From Streptomyces diastaticus subsp. diastaticus (GTDB lineage Bacteria; Actinomycetota; Actinomycetes; Streptomycetales; Streptomycetaceae): DNA of 64,000 bases. The DNA lies in assembly GCF_011170125.1 (NCBI RefSeq), contig NZ_BLLN01000003.1, positions 930,001-994,000 of the forward strand, given 5' to 3'. The notes under the pieces were generated by a model that was not told the DNA's origin, made no database searches, and worked only from the letters and a program-made list of their open reading frames with translations. The position numbers and the translations under genes are program-made. Below are positions 8,274 through 16,662 of this stretch, one piece after another (the first letter of the stretch is position 1; the number at the start of each line of letters is the position of its first letter).

Positions 8274-9458
8274 ATGTTCGGAATGGTCCGGCCGTGTACG
8301 CACCGGCTGGGGGAGCGGCTGACCGCTCAATGGATGGCTCACCTGTGCGGACTCTGTCTCGCGCTGCGCGGGCAGGCGGGTCAGTCGGCCCGCGTGGTCA
8401 CCAACTACGACGGCCTCGTCATCTCGGTGCTGACGGAGGCTCAGGCCGGCGCGGAGCGGGCCGGCAGGCGTCGCGCGGGGCCGTGCCCGCTGCGCGGTAT
8501 GCGCACCGCGTCGGTGGCTCAGGGTGACGGGGCGCGGCTCGCGGCGGCCGTCTCCCTCATCCTCGCCTCGGCGAAAACCCGTGACCATGTCACAGACCGG
8601 GACGGCATCCTGGCACGCCGTCCGGTGGCGGCGGTCGCCCGCCGCATGGCGGGCGTATGGGACGAAAAGGGCGCCCGGGCGGGGGCAGGCGTGGGGTTCG
8701 ACACGGCGCTCCTGGTCGGCGCGGTGGAACGGCAGCCGGAGGTGGAGGCGCTCGCCGGACCCGGCACGCCCCTGCTGACGGTGACCGAGCCGACCGAGAC
8801 GGCGACCGCGGCGGCCTTCGCGCACACCGCGCACCTGGCGGGCATCCCGGCCAACGCCGCGCCCCTGGCCGAGGCGGGCCGCCTCTTCGGGCGCCTCGCC
8901 CACCTGCTGGACGCCGTCGAGGACCAGGAGGAGGACGCCGCGAGCGGGGCGTGGAACCCGCTCACCGCCACCGGCACCCCGCGGGCCGAGGCGCGCCGGC
9001 TCGCCGCCGACGCGTTGCACGGCATCCGCCTCGCCCTGGACGAGACCGAGTTCGCCGACGGCCGGCTCGCCCACGTCCTGCTCGTCCACGAACTGGGCCG
9101 CTCGGTGGAGCGGGCTTTCGGTGAGGACCGCCACCGCCACGGTGGTGAGGCGTACGGCCCGCCGCCGGGCAACCCGTACGCCCCTGGGGCGCCGCCGCGT
9201 CCCGCAGGCCCCGGCGACATCCCGCCCCCGCCGCCGCCCCGGGGGCCGCGAGGGCTGATACCCGGCTGCCTGGTCTTCGCCGGCCTCGCCTGCACCTGCC
9301 AGATGTGCTGCGGGACGTACGAGGGGCCGTGGAGCCGTCAGCGCCGGGACGGGCTGTGCAAGAGCTGCGGCGACTGCTGTGACTGCTGCAACTGCTGTAG
9401 CGACGGGTGCAGTTGCTGCGAGGGATGCAGTTGCTGCGACGGCTGCTGCTGCGACTGA
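8274..9458 (+). CDS. DUF5685-family protein with extreme Cys-rich C-terminal tail
   Basis: 394 aa from ATG 8274 (GGGGGAAGG upstream). The start MFGMVRPC followed by MAHLCGLCLALR is a CxxC-bearing head typical of the DUF5685 group. A helical alpha-rich body runs to about residue 290, then a Pro/Gly linker (PPGNPYAPGAPPRPAG) and a ~63-residue tail holding 22 cysteines, mostly as CC pairs spaced by two residues (CCDCC, CCNCC, CSCCEGC, CDGCCCD). The family is conserved in Streptomyces without a firmly known role; I recall a bldA-linked annotation but cannot verify it. The tail suggests metal cluster binding or disulfide cross-linking. The downstream sequence is a pseudogene on the other strand. 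Confidence 0.8.
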   Translation: MFGMVRPCTHRLGERLTAQWMAHLCGLCLALRGQAGQSARVVTNYDGLVISVLTEAQAGAERAGRRRAGPCPLRGMRTASVAQGDGARLAAAVSLILASAKTRDHVTDRDGILARRPVAAVARRMAGVWDEKGARAGAGVGFDTALLVGAVERQPEVEALAGPGTPLLTVTEPTETATAAAFAHTAHLAGIPANAAPLAEAGRLFGRLAHLLDAVEDQEEDAASGAWNPLTATGTPRAEARRLAADALHGIRLALDETEFADGRLAHVLLVHELGRSVERAFGEDRHRHGGEAYGPPPGNPYAPGAPPRPAGPGDIPPPPPPRGPRGLIPGCLVFAGLACTCQMCCGTYEGPWSRQRRDGLCKSCGDCCDCCNCCSDGCSCCEGCSCCDGCCCD

Positions 9459-9569
9459 CGCGTCCCGGCACGGACGCGCCGCCCGGTGGCGTGCGGCCGA
9501 AGTGCGGCCGTGCTTCTCGCGTGGCGGGCCGCTCCGGGCGGGGCGGCGCGGGACTCCTTCGGGGCCCGG

Positions 9570-10295
9570 TCACCCCCCCCGCCGCCTCTCCAGGGCGCGC
9601 GCGTACGTGCCGTCCTCGATGAGGCGGTTGGCCACGGCCCGGGACGCCGGGGCGAGCGGGGGAGCCCTTCTTGAAGGCGAGGCCCACGTCCGGTCGCCGG
9701 AACCCGCCCAGGAACCTCAGCCCGGGCTGCTGCTCCACGGCGTGCCGCAAGCCGATGACGGTGCTCGTCACGATGTCGCCGCGGCCCTGCGGGAGCGAGC
9801 CCCGCAGGGCGCCCTGTTCGGCGTGGGTCCGCACCTCGTACGGCTTCCCGCCCGCTCGGCGCAGCGGGGGCGGTTCTCCTCCAGGGCGACCTCGGAGGTG
9901 GTGCCGGTGGCGACGTGCGGGCCGCGGGGCCGGCTGAGGGCGGTGACCTTCTCCGGGGTGCTGTCCTCGCGGACGGCGAAGCCCTGCCCGTCGTTGGTGT
10001 GGGAGACGAAGTCCGGGGCGACGCGGCGTTCGCCGGTGACGCCGGCATCACCGGTGCCGGCCCGGTGCCTGCCGCTGCCCAGGGCCGGGAGGGCCTCCTC
10101 GAAGCCGGCCACCTCCCGCCCGGCCTCCGAGCCGAGGGCTCCGGCGGCGGCGTCGGCGACGCCGGCGGCGGCTCCGCCCTGGTCCCGCGCCTGACGCCCG
10201 ACGCGCTCGGCCCGTTCGTCGACCGGGGGGTGCCGCTCCTCCAGGAGCATGGCGCCTTCCGCGCCGAGTACGCCGGCACCGCCCTGCGGGACCAC
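9570..10295 (-). pseudogene. Amino-acid ABC transporter solute-binding protein, frameshifted
   Basis: The family-3 solute-binding fold is readable only across three frames. From ~10103 to ~9850: FEEALPALGSGR, GDAGVTGERR, DFVSHTNDGQGFAVRED and VATGTTSEVALEENRPRCAE. From ~9850 to ~9660 in a second frame: KPYEVRTHAEQ, VIGLRHAVEQQPGLRFLGG and VGLAFKKGSP. Then a third frame: AVANRLIEDGTYARALE up to a TGA at 9570-9572. The breaks look like a one-base loss near 9847-9849 (C run) and a one-base gain in the G run 9658-9662. Upstream of ~10100 the similarity fades and no lipoprotein signal is found. Either a decayed gene or two homopolymer sequencing errors plus a decayed 5' end. Confidence 0.75.
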
Positions 10296-11240
10296 CTCGG
10301 TCCGGCCGGGCCGCGGCCGGCGGCGGGCTGTGGCCGAGACCGGCGAGGAGTGGGAGCGTGCCGGGGGAGGGGAGGCCCCCGGGGCGGGAGCGGCCGCCGA
10401 AGCGCGGCCCGCCGCCGCCCGGCCTGGCTGACCGCTCCCGCGGGCCGCTCCCCGTCACCGGTGTCCACTGGCTGGACGATTTTCCGGAAGGACGACTTCC
10501 GGCCATCCCGGGGCGGTGGGAGCCCGCCGGGGCCGGGGCACGGTGACCGCCACCGCCACCGAGGGGCCCCTCCTCGACGGGATGGCCGCCGACCGGCATC
10601 GCCCGCATCGGTGCCGAGCCGGGGTTGCCCGAGCGGGCCCCCGTCGGGCAGGCCGGGCGCCGGTTCGCGGTGTTCCGGCGCGGCGACGCCGGGGCGGTCC
10701 GGGCGCACGGTCCGGTGCCCGGGAGGCGGCGCGCGCAGACCCCGGACAGCCCGTCGGCCGAGAACCCGGCCGCCCGGACCACGGGGAAGCGCACCGCGCA
10801 GCCGGACACCCGGACGGTGCCGGTGGCGAACGCCGAGGGGCGCCACCCGGGGGCTCGGCGCCCGTCGGCGAGCCGCCTCCCGCTCCGGGGCGAGCGGCGG
10901 TGACCTCGCAGGTCGCGGTGGAGGCGGGCGGCAGATCGTGTGCCCTTCCCGTGGACGCCGCCGAGTGCCGGAGCGGGAGCCGGGGCCGAGGGCGGGCGCC
11001 GGGTCCGCCGCCCGCGCACCCCGGAGCTGGCCGCCGGGCGGCGCGGTCGCCGGCGGCCTCGGCCGGGCAGGGGCGCCGCCGCGCGCCGTCCCGCCGCGCC
11101 TCCCGCGCCCCTTCCCGCCGCCGGGCGGCCTTCGGCGGCGCCCGTCCGGGCGGGGGAGCGGAACCGCGCGGAGGGCGGAGGCGTCCCACTTCTCAGTGCC
11201 GGCCCCGGGAGAACCGACTCCCGGGGCCATGCGCGCGGCA
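10296..11240. other. Non-coding or degenerate stretch
   Basis: All long open frames here are compositional. None shows the codon-position bias or motifs of a protein I recognise. The stretch lies upstream of the solute-binding pseudogene on the minus strand, so it may be the decayed remainder of the same transporter region, but no transporter motif survives. Confidence 0.5.
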
Positions 11241-11246
11241 CAGTGC

Positions 11247-11294
11247 GGGAGGCCGAAAGACGCCCTTGTGCGGCGTGAGCGCTCCCCGAATACT
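11247..11294 (+). promoter_or_regulatory. Promoter and shared upstream box of the SGPB-like protease gene
   Basis: A 24-bp box at 11247-11270 (GGGAGGCCGAAAGACG then CCCTTGTG) is identical at 21 of 24 positions to 14035-14058 in front of the second protease gene. It runs into a -35-like TTGTGC (11266-11271), a 17-bp spacer and AATACT (11289-11294). The leader to the GTG start would be about 109 nt. Confidence 0.55.
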
Positions 11295-11409
11295 CCCGTC
11301 CAGCGCTTGTCAGGGGCACGTCGCATCCGGAATTCGGACGCTCCCCCGACTGCGCCTCACCGGGCCCCGACCCCACGCGGCCCTCGGTTCCTTTCGGGAG
11401 GAAACACCA

Positions 11410-12309
11410 GTGAGGATCAAGCGCACCACCCCCCGCAACAGCGTCGCGAGACGCACCCGCCTCGTCGCCCTCGCCGCCGGTCTCGCCGCCGTCGGCGCGC
11501 TCGCGGCCCCCACGGCTCACGCCGGTGAGAGCGGGACGTACAGCTCGGCGCAGCTCACCAGTGCCGCCGAGGCGGTGCTCGACACCGACGTCGCCGGCAC
11601 CGCCTGGTACGTCGACAAGGCGGCCGGGAAGGTCGTCGTCACCGCGGACTCCACCGTCTCCAAGGCGGAGATCGCCAAGATCCAGAAGGCGGCGGGCGGT
11701 GAGGCCGGCGCCCTGGAGATCAACCGCACCGAGGGCACCTTCAGCCCGCTGCTCTCCGGCGGCGACGCGATCTACAGCAACAGCTCGCGCTGCTCCCTCG
11801 GCTTCAACGTGCGCAGCGGCAGCACGTACTACGCGCTGACCGCCGGGCACTGCACCAGCGGCACCAGCACCTGGTACACCAACTCCGCGCGGACCACCGC
11901 GTTCGGCACGGTCGCCGGGACCAGCTTCCCGAACAACGACTACGGCCTCATCCGCTACACCAACTCCTCCGTGCCGGTCTCCGGCACCGTGGGCAACGTC
12001 GACATCACCCGGGCCGCCAACCCGTCCGTCGGCCAGTCGGTGACCCGCCGCGGCTCCACCACCGGCATCCACAGCGGCACGGTCACCGGCCTCAACGCCA
12101 CCGTGAACTACGGCAGCGGCCAGGTCGTCTACGGCATGATCCAGACCAACGTCTGCGCCGAGCCCGGCGACTCCGGCGGCCCCCTCTACTCCGGGTCGAC
12201 CGCCCTCGGTCTGACCTCCGGCGGCAGCGGCAACTGCTCCTCGGGCGGCACGACCTTCTTCCAGCCGGTCGTCGAGGCCCTGAACGCCTACGGCGTCAGC
12301 GTCTTCTAG
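11410..12309 (+). CDS. sprB: Secreted streptogrisin B-like serine protease (S1 family)
   Basis: 299-aa preproenzyme. It has a Sec-type signal (basic [17 protein letters not shown], hydrophobic core, ending APTAHA), a propeptide of about 75 residues acting as folding chaperone, and a mature chymotrypsin fold starting at [17 protein letters not shown]. The catalytic triad is visible: His in ALTAGHCT, Asp in NNDYGLIRY, Ser in [10 protein letters not shown]. The paired cysteines match SGPB, and the mature part is nearly colinear with S. griseus SGPB. GGGAGG lies 9 nt before the GTG start. It shares its promoter box with the SGPD-like gene at 14.2 kb. A double hairpin terminator follows. Confidence 0.95.
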   Translation: MRIKRTTPRNSVARRTRLVALAAGLAAVGALAAPTAHAGESGTYSSAQLTSAAEAVLDTDVAGTAWYVDKAAGKVVVTADSTVSKAEIAKIQKAAGGEAGALEINRTEGTFSPLLSGGDAIYSNSSRCSLGFNVRSGSTYYALTAGHCTSGTSTWYTNSARTTAFGTVAGTSFPNNDYGLIRYTNSSVPVSGTVGNVDITRAANPSVGQSVTRRGSTTGIHSGTVTGLNATVNYGSGQVVYGMIQTNVCAEPGDSGGPLYSGSTALGLTSGGSGNCSSGGTTFFQPVVEALNAYGVSVF

Positions 12310-12353
12310 TCCCCGCTCCTCCCCGGACCCGCCAGGGTCCCCCGCACCTCGGG

Positions 12354-12429
12354 CCCGTACGGAGCGCGGACGCGCGTTCCGTACGGGACGGCCCCCGGGC
12401 GAACCGGTCGCGAACGGTTCCCCGGGGGC
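12354..12429 (+). terminator. Tandem hairpin terminator after sprB
   Basis: The first hairpin is 12354-12363 paired with 12378-12387 (10 bp). The second is 12391-12406 paired with 12415-12429, a 15-bp stem with one bulged C and an 8-nt loop. No U-tract, which is common in Streptomyces. Confidence 0.65.
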
Positions 12430-12481
12430 GGCCCCCGTTCACGCGGCCCCTCCCCGCCGGACCGCCGGACGCGCTACCGTC

Positions 12482-12503
12482 GAAAGTGACGTGCATCACT
12501 TTC
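12482..12503. promoter_or_regulatory. Perfect inverted repeat, CRP-like operator upstream of slipin
   Basis: GAAAGTGA (12482-12489) and TCACTTTC (12496-12503) are exact inverted arms around a 6-nt centre. The inner part is GTGA-N6-TCAC, the classical CRP half-site arrangement. It lies 22 bp before the slipin ATG, so bound protein could act as repressor or the site could cover the promoter. Confidence 0.5.
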
Positions 12504-12525
12504 CTACGGGATCCTGGGGGCCGTC

Positions 12526-13650
12526 ATGATCGAGGAGCTGGTGACCGCGGCCGCGGCCACGGCGTCCGCCGGAGCGCTGTACCTGTTGGCGGCGGCCCGG
12601 GTGGTGAAACAGTACGAGCGCGGGGTCGTCTTCCGCCTGGGGCGGCTGCTGCCGGAAGTGCGCAGGCCGGGCTTCACCCTGGTGGTGCCGATGGTCGACC
12701 GCCTGCACAAGGTGAGTCTCCAGATCATCACGCTGCCCATCCCGGCGCAGGAGGGCATCACCCGCGACAACGTCACCGTGCGGGTCGACGCCGTCGTCTA
12801 CTTCAAGGTGGTCAGTCCCTCCGACGCGCTGGTCCGCGTCGAGGACTACCGCTTCGCCGTCTCCCAGATGGCGCAGACCTCCCTGCGTTCCATCATCGGC
12901 AAGAGCGAACTGGACGACCTCCTCTCCAACCGCGAGAAACTCAACCAGGGCCTGGAGCTGATGATCGACAACCCGGCCGTCGAGTGGGGTGTCACCATCG
13001 ACCGGGTCGAGATCAAGGACGTCTCCCTGCCGGAGACGATGAAGCGCTCCATGGCGCGGCAGGCGGAGGCCGACCGGGAGCGCCGGGCCCGGGTCATCAA
13101 CGCCGACGCCGAACTCCAGGCGTCGAAGAAGCTCGCGGGTGCCGCCCAGGTGATGTCCGAGCAGCCGGCCGCGCTCCAGCTCCGGCTGCTCCAGACCGTG
13201 GTGGCGGTCGCCGCCGAGAAGAACTCCACCCTTGTCCTGCCGTTCCCGGTCGAGCTGCTGCGGTTCCTGGAACGGGCCGCGCCGCTTCCGGGCGCGCAGG
13301 TCGCCGGCGGCTCCCCGGAGCCCAGCGGGCAGGGGGCCACGCCCGCCCCCGCCGGGGAGGCGGTCGGCCCCGAGGCCGCCGCGCAGGCGCGGGAGCTCTC
13401 CGGGGAGTTCCCGCCCGGAGTGCCCGAGGACGTGGTGCGCCGGCTGCTGGAAGGGCTCGGGGAGAAGGGGGTCCCCGGTCTGGTGGGGGAGCGGGCGGTC
13501 TCCGAGGGTGAGCCCGAGGCGCCCGGCCCCCTCGCCGAGCCGGACCAGAACGGTGGTGTGGAGGCGGACAGGGGCAGGGGTGCGGATGCGGACGCCGGTG
13601 ACGGCGGGCCCGGGGAGTCCTCGGGCGAGGGAGGGGCGCCGCGGGGCTGA
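12526..13650 (+). CDS. Slipin/stomatin-type SPFH membrane protein
   Basis: 374 aa. One N-terminal membrane segment (residues ~5-25) is followed by an SPFH/Band-7 domain (about 30-190) with the slipin signature YERGVVFRLGRL, RPGFTLVVPMVDRL and QEGITRDNVTVRVDAVVYFKV. A coiled-coil stretch EADRERRARVINADAELQ comes next, then LQTVVAVAAEKNSTLVLPFPVELL. SPFH proteins oligomerise on the inner membrane and organise microdomains, often controlling membrane proteases. The last ~110 residues are an acidic Gly/Pro/Glu tail. It sits between two secreted protease genes but has its own operator-like palindrome upstream and a terminator downstream. No NfeD partner is adjacent. Confidence 0.92.
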   Translation: MIEELVTAAAATASAGALYLLAAARVVKQYERGVVFRLGRLLPEVRRPGFTLVVPMVDRLHKVSLQIITLPIPAQEGITRDNVTVRVDAVVYFKVVSPSDALVRVEDYRFAVSQMAQTSLRSIIGKSELDDLLSNREKLNQGLELMIDNPAVEWGVTIDRVEIKDVSLPETMKRSMARQAEADRERRARVINADAELQASKKLAGAAQVMSEQPAALQLRLLQTVVAVAAEKNSTLVLPFPVELLRFLERAAPLPGAQVAGGSPEPSGQGATPAPAGEAVGPEAAAQARELSGEFPPGVPEDVVRRLLEGLGEKGVPGLVGERAVSEGEPEAPGPLAEPDQNGGVEADRGRGADADAGDGGPGESSGEGGAPRG

Positions 13651-14033
13651 AAGCGTTCGCAGGGCGGGACGGGTCGTCCCTGAGCGGACGAACGCGGCAC
13701 TGAGAGGTGAAGGGCCGGCCGGGATCTCCCGGCCGGCCCTTCGTGCGCCCGGCCCCCGGGCCCCGGCGCCCCGGGTGGCGGGCGGGGCGGCGGTGCGACC
13801 GCCTCGGCCGTACCGGACGCGAAGGGAGTTGGGGAGGTTCGGTGAGCGGGGTGCGGCCAGGGTGTGACCGGGGTGCGGGCGGGGTGGGAACGCCTGATTC
13901 CGGTGGGGTGGATATGAGACAGGACTAGTCCTCGCCCCGGGTGGTGGTGCGACTGCGGAGGGTGCGGAAGCGCAGGTGCGAGCTGGGATGACGGGGCGCG
14001 GGGGAGGGCGCGGTGAGGTGTGGCGGAATCGTA
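13651..14033. other. Intergenic region between slipin and sprD
   Basis: Contains the slipin terminator (13710-13741) and then about 290 bp of G-rich sequence without a supported gene. TGGCGGAATC at 14021-14030 matches the AdpA consensus TGGCSNGWWY at nine of ten positions, which is weak evidence only. Confidence 0.5.
13710..13741 (+). terminator. Strong hairpin terminator of the slipin gene
   Basis: A perfect 14-bp stem (13710-13723 with 13728-13741, core AAGGGCCGGCCGGG) closes a 4-nt ATCT loop about 60 bp after the slipin stop. Confidence 0.75.
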
Positions 14034-14034
14034 C

Positions 14035-14083
14035 GGGAGGCCGGAAGTCGACCTTGTGTCCCGGCTCACGGCCTCGCAATAGT
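14035..14083 (+). promoter_or_regulatory. Promoter and shared upstream box of the SGPD-like protease gene
   Basis: 14035-14058 repeats the 24-bp box of sprB with three substitutions. TTGTGT (14054-14059) and AATAGT (14078-14083, 18-bp spacer) are the -35/-10 candidates. The leader would be about 130 nt to GTG 14219. Confidence 0.55.
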
Positions 14084-14218
14084 TGCTGCCACGCAGGGCC
14101 CGGAAGCGTTCGGGCCGGTCACCGCCGGCCCCCTCGTCCTCCGGGTCCGTTCCTTCCGGCTGCCCGGCCGACCCCCACATGCGGTCCGGCGGCCGAACCC
14201 CCCACAGGAGGACGTGAC

Positions 14219-15301
14219 GTGAACCACCGACGCATACCCAAGCGGCGGGTCGCCGTGACCGGTGCCGGCATCGCCGCGCTGGTCGCCGCCGGGCTGACCT
14301 TCCAGACGGCCAACGCCAGTGAGCCGCAGAGCGCCGAGCCGCGCACCCTCTCGGTCGCCTCCGCGGACAAGCTCGCCTCCACCCTCGTCGACGACCTCGG
14401 CAAGGCGGCCGCCGGGACGTACTACGACGCGAAGGCGAAGAACCTGGTGGTGAACGTCCTCGACGAGGGCGCCGCCACCGAGGTCGAGGCGTCCGGCGCC
14501 AAGGCCAGAATCGTCGAGCACTCCCTCACCGCGCTGAACGACGCCCGTGCCACCCTCAAGGACCGGGCCGCCATCGCGGGCACCTCGTGGGCGATCGACC
14601 CGACCAGCAACAAGGTCGTCGTCACCGCCGACCGCACGGTCGAGGGCAAGGACCTCGCGAAGCTCACCAAGGTCGTGGACGCTCTCGGCTCCAAGGCCGA
14701 ACTCAAGCACACCAAGGGTGAGTTCAAGCGGTTCATCGCGGGTGGCGACGCCATCCACGGCAACGGCGGCCGCTGCTCCCTCGGCTTCAACGTGGTGAAG
14801 GGCGGCGAGCCGTACTTCCTCACCGCCGGCCACTGCACCGAGGGGATCTCCAGCTGGTCCGAGACCTCGGGCGGCGCCGAGATCGGCACCACGGTCGAGT
14901 CCGACTTCCCCGGCGACGACTACGGCCTGGTCAAGTACACCGGCTCCACCGCGCACCCCAGCGAGGTGAACCTGTACGACGGCAGCACCCAGGCCATCAG
15001 CGGCGCGGGCGACGCCACCGTCGGCCAGTCGGTGACCCGCTCCGGCTCCACCACGCAGGTCCACACCGGCGAGGTGACGGCGCTCGACGCCACTGTGAAC
15101 TACGGCGGCGGCGACGTCGTCGAGGGCCTGATCCAGACCACCGTCTGCGCCGAGCCCGGCGACAGCGGCGGTTCGCTCTTCGACGGCTCCACGGCGCTGG
15201 GCCTCACCTCCGGCGGCAGCGGTGACTGCTCCTCGGGCGGCGAGACCTTCTTCCAGCCGGTGCCCGAGGCGCTCTCCGCCTACGGCGTCGAGATCGGCTG
15301 A
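14219..15301 (+). CDS. sprD: Secreted streptogrisin D-like serine protease
   Basis: 360-aa preproprotease. A short basic N-terminus and hydrophobic signal end near FQTANAS. A long prosegment of about 140 residues contains two related propeptide repeats ([14 protein letters not shown] and [17 protein letters not shown]). The mature enzyme starts at [18 protein letters not shown]. Catalytic His is in FLTAGHCT, Asp in GDDYGLVKY, Ser in [11 protein letters not shown]. Sequence blocks such as [15 protein letters not shown] and the [12 protein letters not shown] region are those of S. griseus SGPD, which has the same large prosegment. An AGGAGG site (14206-14211) precedes GTG 14219. It shares a promoter box with sprB, so co-regulation is likely. 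Confidence 0.95.
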   Translation: MNHRRIPKRRVAVTGAGIAALVAAGLTFQTANASEPQSAEPRTLSVASADKLASTLVDDLGKAAAGTYYDAKAKNLVVNVLDEGAATEVEASGAKARIVEHSLTALNDARATLKDRAAIAGTSWAIDPTSNKVVVTADRTVEGKDLAKLTKVVDALGSKAELKHTKGEFKRFIAGGDAIHGNGGRCSLGFNVVKGGEPYFLTAGHCTEGISSWSETSGGAEIGTTVESDFPGDDYGLVKYTGSTAHPSEVNLYDGSTQAISGAGDATVGQSVTRSGSTTQVHTGEVTALDATVNYGGGDVVEGLIQTTVCAEPGDSGGSLFDGSTALGLTSGGSGDCSSGGETFFQPVPEALSAYGVEIG

Positions 15302-15316
15302 CACCCCGCTGAACCG

Positions 15317-15350
15317 AACCCCGGCCGGAGTCCCAGCCCGGCCGGGGTTT
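15317..15350. terminator. Bidirectional hairpin terminator between sprD and the convergent membrane gene
   Basis: 12-bp perfect stem 15317-15328 / 15338-15349 (AACCCCGGCCGG) with a 9-nt loop, followed on the plus strand by TTT and on the minus strand by TT. Confidence 0.75.
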
Positions 15351-15389
15351 CGCGTGTCCGCGCCCGCCCGCGCCGTCGCGAGGGCGGGT

Positions 15390-16445
15390 TCACCGGGGCA
15401 GGCCCCGTGACCGCTCCCGGCTGCCGCCGTACAGGCCGGCGGCCAGGGTCACCAGGATGCCGCCCACCGCCCACGCCGCCAGCACCAGCAGGGGCCCGGT
15501 GAGCGCCCGTCCGTCGAAGTACGCGATCGAACGCGCTCCCCAGGTGCCGGCGCCGGGCTGGAGGGCCGGGCCGATCGCCTCCCAGAACGGCGGCAGCATC
15601 GGCAGCGGGAAGGCGCCGCCCGCGCTCGGGTTGCCGCCGACCACCACGATCAGCACGGCCACGCCGATGCCGGCGAGGCCGGTCCACGCCTCCAGGGCCA
15701 GAGTGAGGGCTCCGACCGAGAAGACCACCAGGGAGCCCAGCCCCCACATGCCCCACAGGCTGCCCGGCAGGGCGCCGAGGACCGGCCCGACCACCACCGC
15801 CCCGCCGAACCCGCCCGCGACCGAGTACAACGCCATGCAGGCGAGCCGGATCACCGCGCGCCGGCCGTTGGCCGGGCGTTCGCCCGCGCTGAGGGCCAGC
15901 AGGGAGGCGGTCAGGTAACCGCCCACGGACCAGCCGACGGCCAGGTAGAAGGACGAGAGGCCGTTGAAGTCCTCGCGGGAGGCGGGGGCGACGTCCACCG
16001 TCCGCACCTGGCGGCCCTCGGCCGCCTCCGTCTCGGTGACGATCCGCTCCAGCGACGTGGCCAGCACGGTGCCGCCGCCGGAGGCGACCAGCAGCCGGTC
16101 GGTGGAGCCCCGGGGGTCCACCACCAGGGCCCCGTCGATCTTCCGCTCCATGATCTGGTGGCGGGCCTCGGCCTCGTCGGCGACCTTCCGCGCGTCCAGC
16201 GGGTCCCCGGACAGCGCGTTCAGCCGGGAGACCAGCTCCTCGCCCTGCCCGGCGGGTCCCGGTACGGCCACCCCGAAAGGGACGTGGTGCGGCTTCGGGT
16301 CGTGCAGCGCGCCCACGTAGCTGGCGATGAACAGGATCTGGAGAGCGAGGGCGCCGATGACGAGCAGCGCGGTGCGCAGGGTGACCGCGTCCCGCAGTTC
16401 GGCACCGAAGCCCCGGGGTGCGGCGGGTCCGGCGGAGTGCGACAT
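15390..16445 (-). CDS. DUF3533/YhgE-Pip-like membrane protein
   Basis: 351 aa with the architecture of the ABC-2/YhgE-Pip superfamily. There is one N-terminal membrane helix (LLVIGALALQILFIASYVGAL, about 25-45) and an extracytoplasmic domain of ~115 residues (VPFGVAVPGPAGQGEELVSRL up to EDFNGLSSFY). Five C-terminal helices run from about residue 165 to 340. Relatives are phage-infection-protein-like or transporter-associated membrane proteins with poorly defined roles. ATG 16445 is preceded by a G-run but no classical ribosome site. No ATPase gene is adjacent, so a complete ABC exporter is not apparent. Convergent with sprD. Confidence 0.7.
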   Translation of the reverse strand: MSHSAGPAAPRGFGAELRDAVTLRTALLVIGALALQILFIASYVGALHDPKPHHVPFGVAVPGPAGQGEELVSRLNALSGDPLDARKVADEAEARHQIMERKIDGALVVDPRGSTDRLLVASGGGTVLATSLERIVTETEAAEGRQVRTVDVAPASREDFNGLSSFYLAVGWSVGGYLTASLLALSAGERPANGRRAVIRLACMALYSVAGGFGGAVVVGPVLGALPGSLWGMWGLGSLVVFSVGALTLALEAWTGLAGIGVAVLIVVVGGNPSAGGAFPLPMLPPFWEAIGPALQPGAGTWGARSIAYFDGRALTGPLLVLAAWAVGGILVTLAAGLYGGSRERSRGLPR

Positions 16446-16586
16446 CCCCCCACGCTGTCGCCGCCCGTCCGGCCGCGCAGTCGGGGCCGGTCCGAATGGC
16501 TGACCGGGCGGGGGCCGTCCGGGGTGTGAGAAGAAGCGCAGGTCGCGACGGGCCGAGGGCGGGGCGGAGCAGGGGGCGTACGGTTA

Positions 16587-16602
16587 TCGTACGAGTGTTC
16601 GA
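16587..16602 (+). promoter_or_regulatory. LexA (SOS) box of the dnaE2-imuB operon
   Basis: TCGTAC-GAGT-GTTCGA matches the actinobacterial LexA operator TCGAAC-N4-GTTCGA with one substitution. It lies 61-76 bp before the preferred dnaE2 start and predicts induction by DNA damage. Confidence 0.8.
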
Positions 16603-16662
16603 AAGCTGGTCTATGGTGGAAGGCGGGGGTGAGTGGAAGCCGAGATTCCGGAGGTGTGCGCG

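Noticed and set aside
9360-9458. Repetitive TGCTG-rich DNA as a CRISPR-like or satellite repeat
   Set aside because: It is in frame within the DUF5685 gene and encodes the Cys-rich tail; repeat units are too short and without spacers.
10296-11240. Second transporter gene (permease) upstream of the solute-binding pseudogene
   Set aside because: No membrane helices or permease loop found in any frame on either strand.
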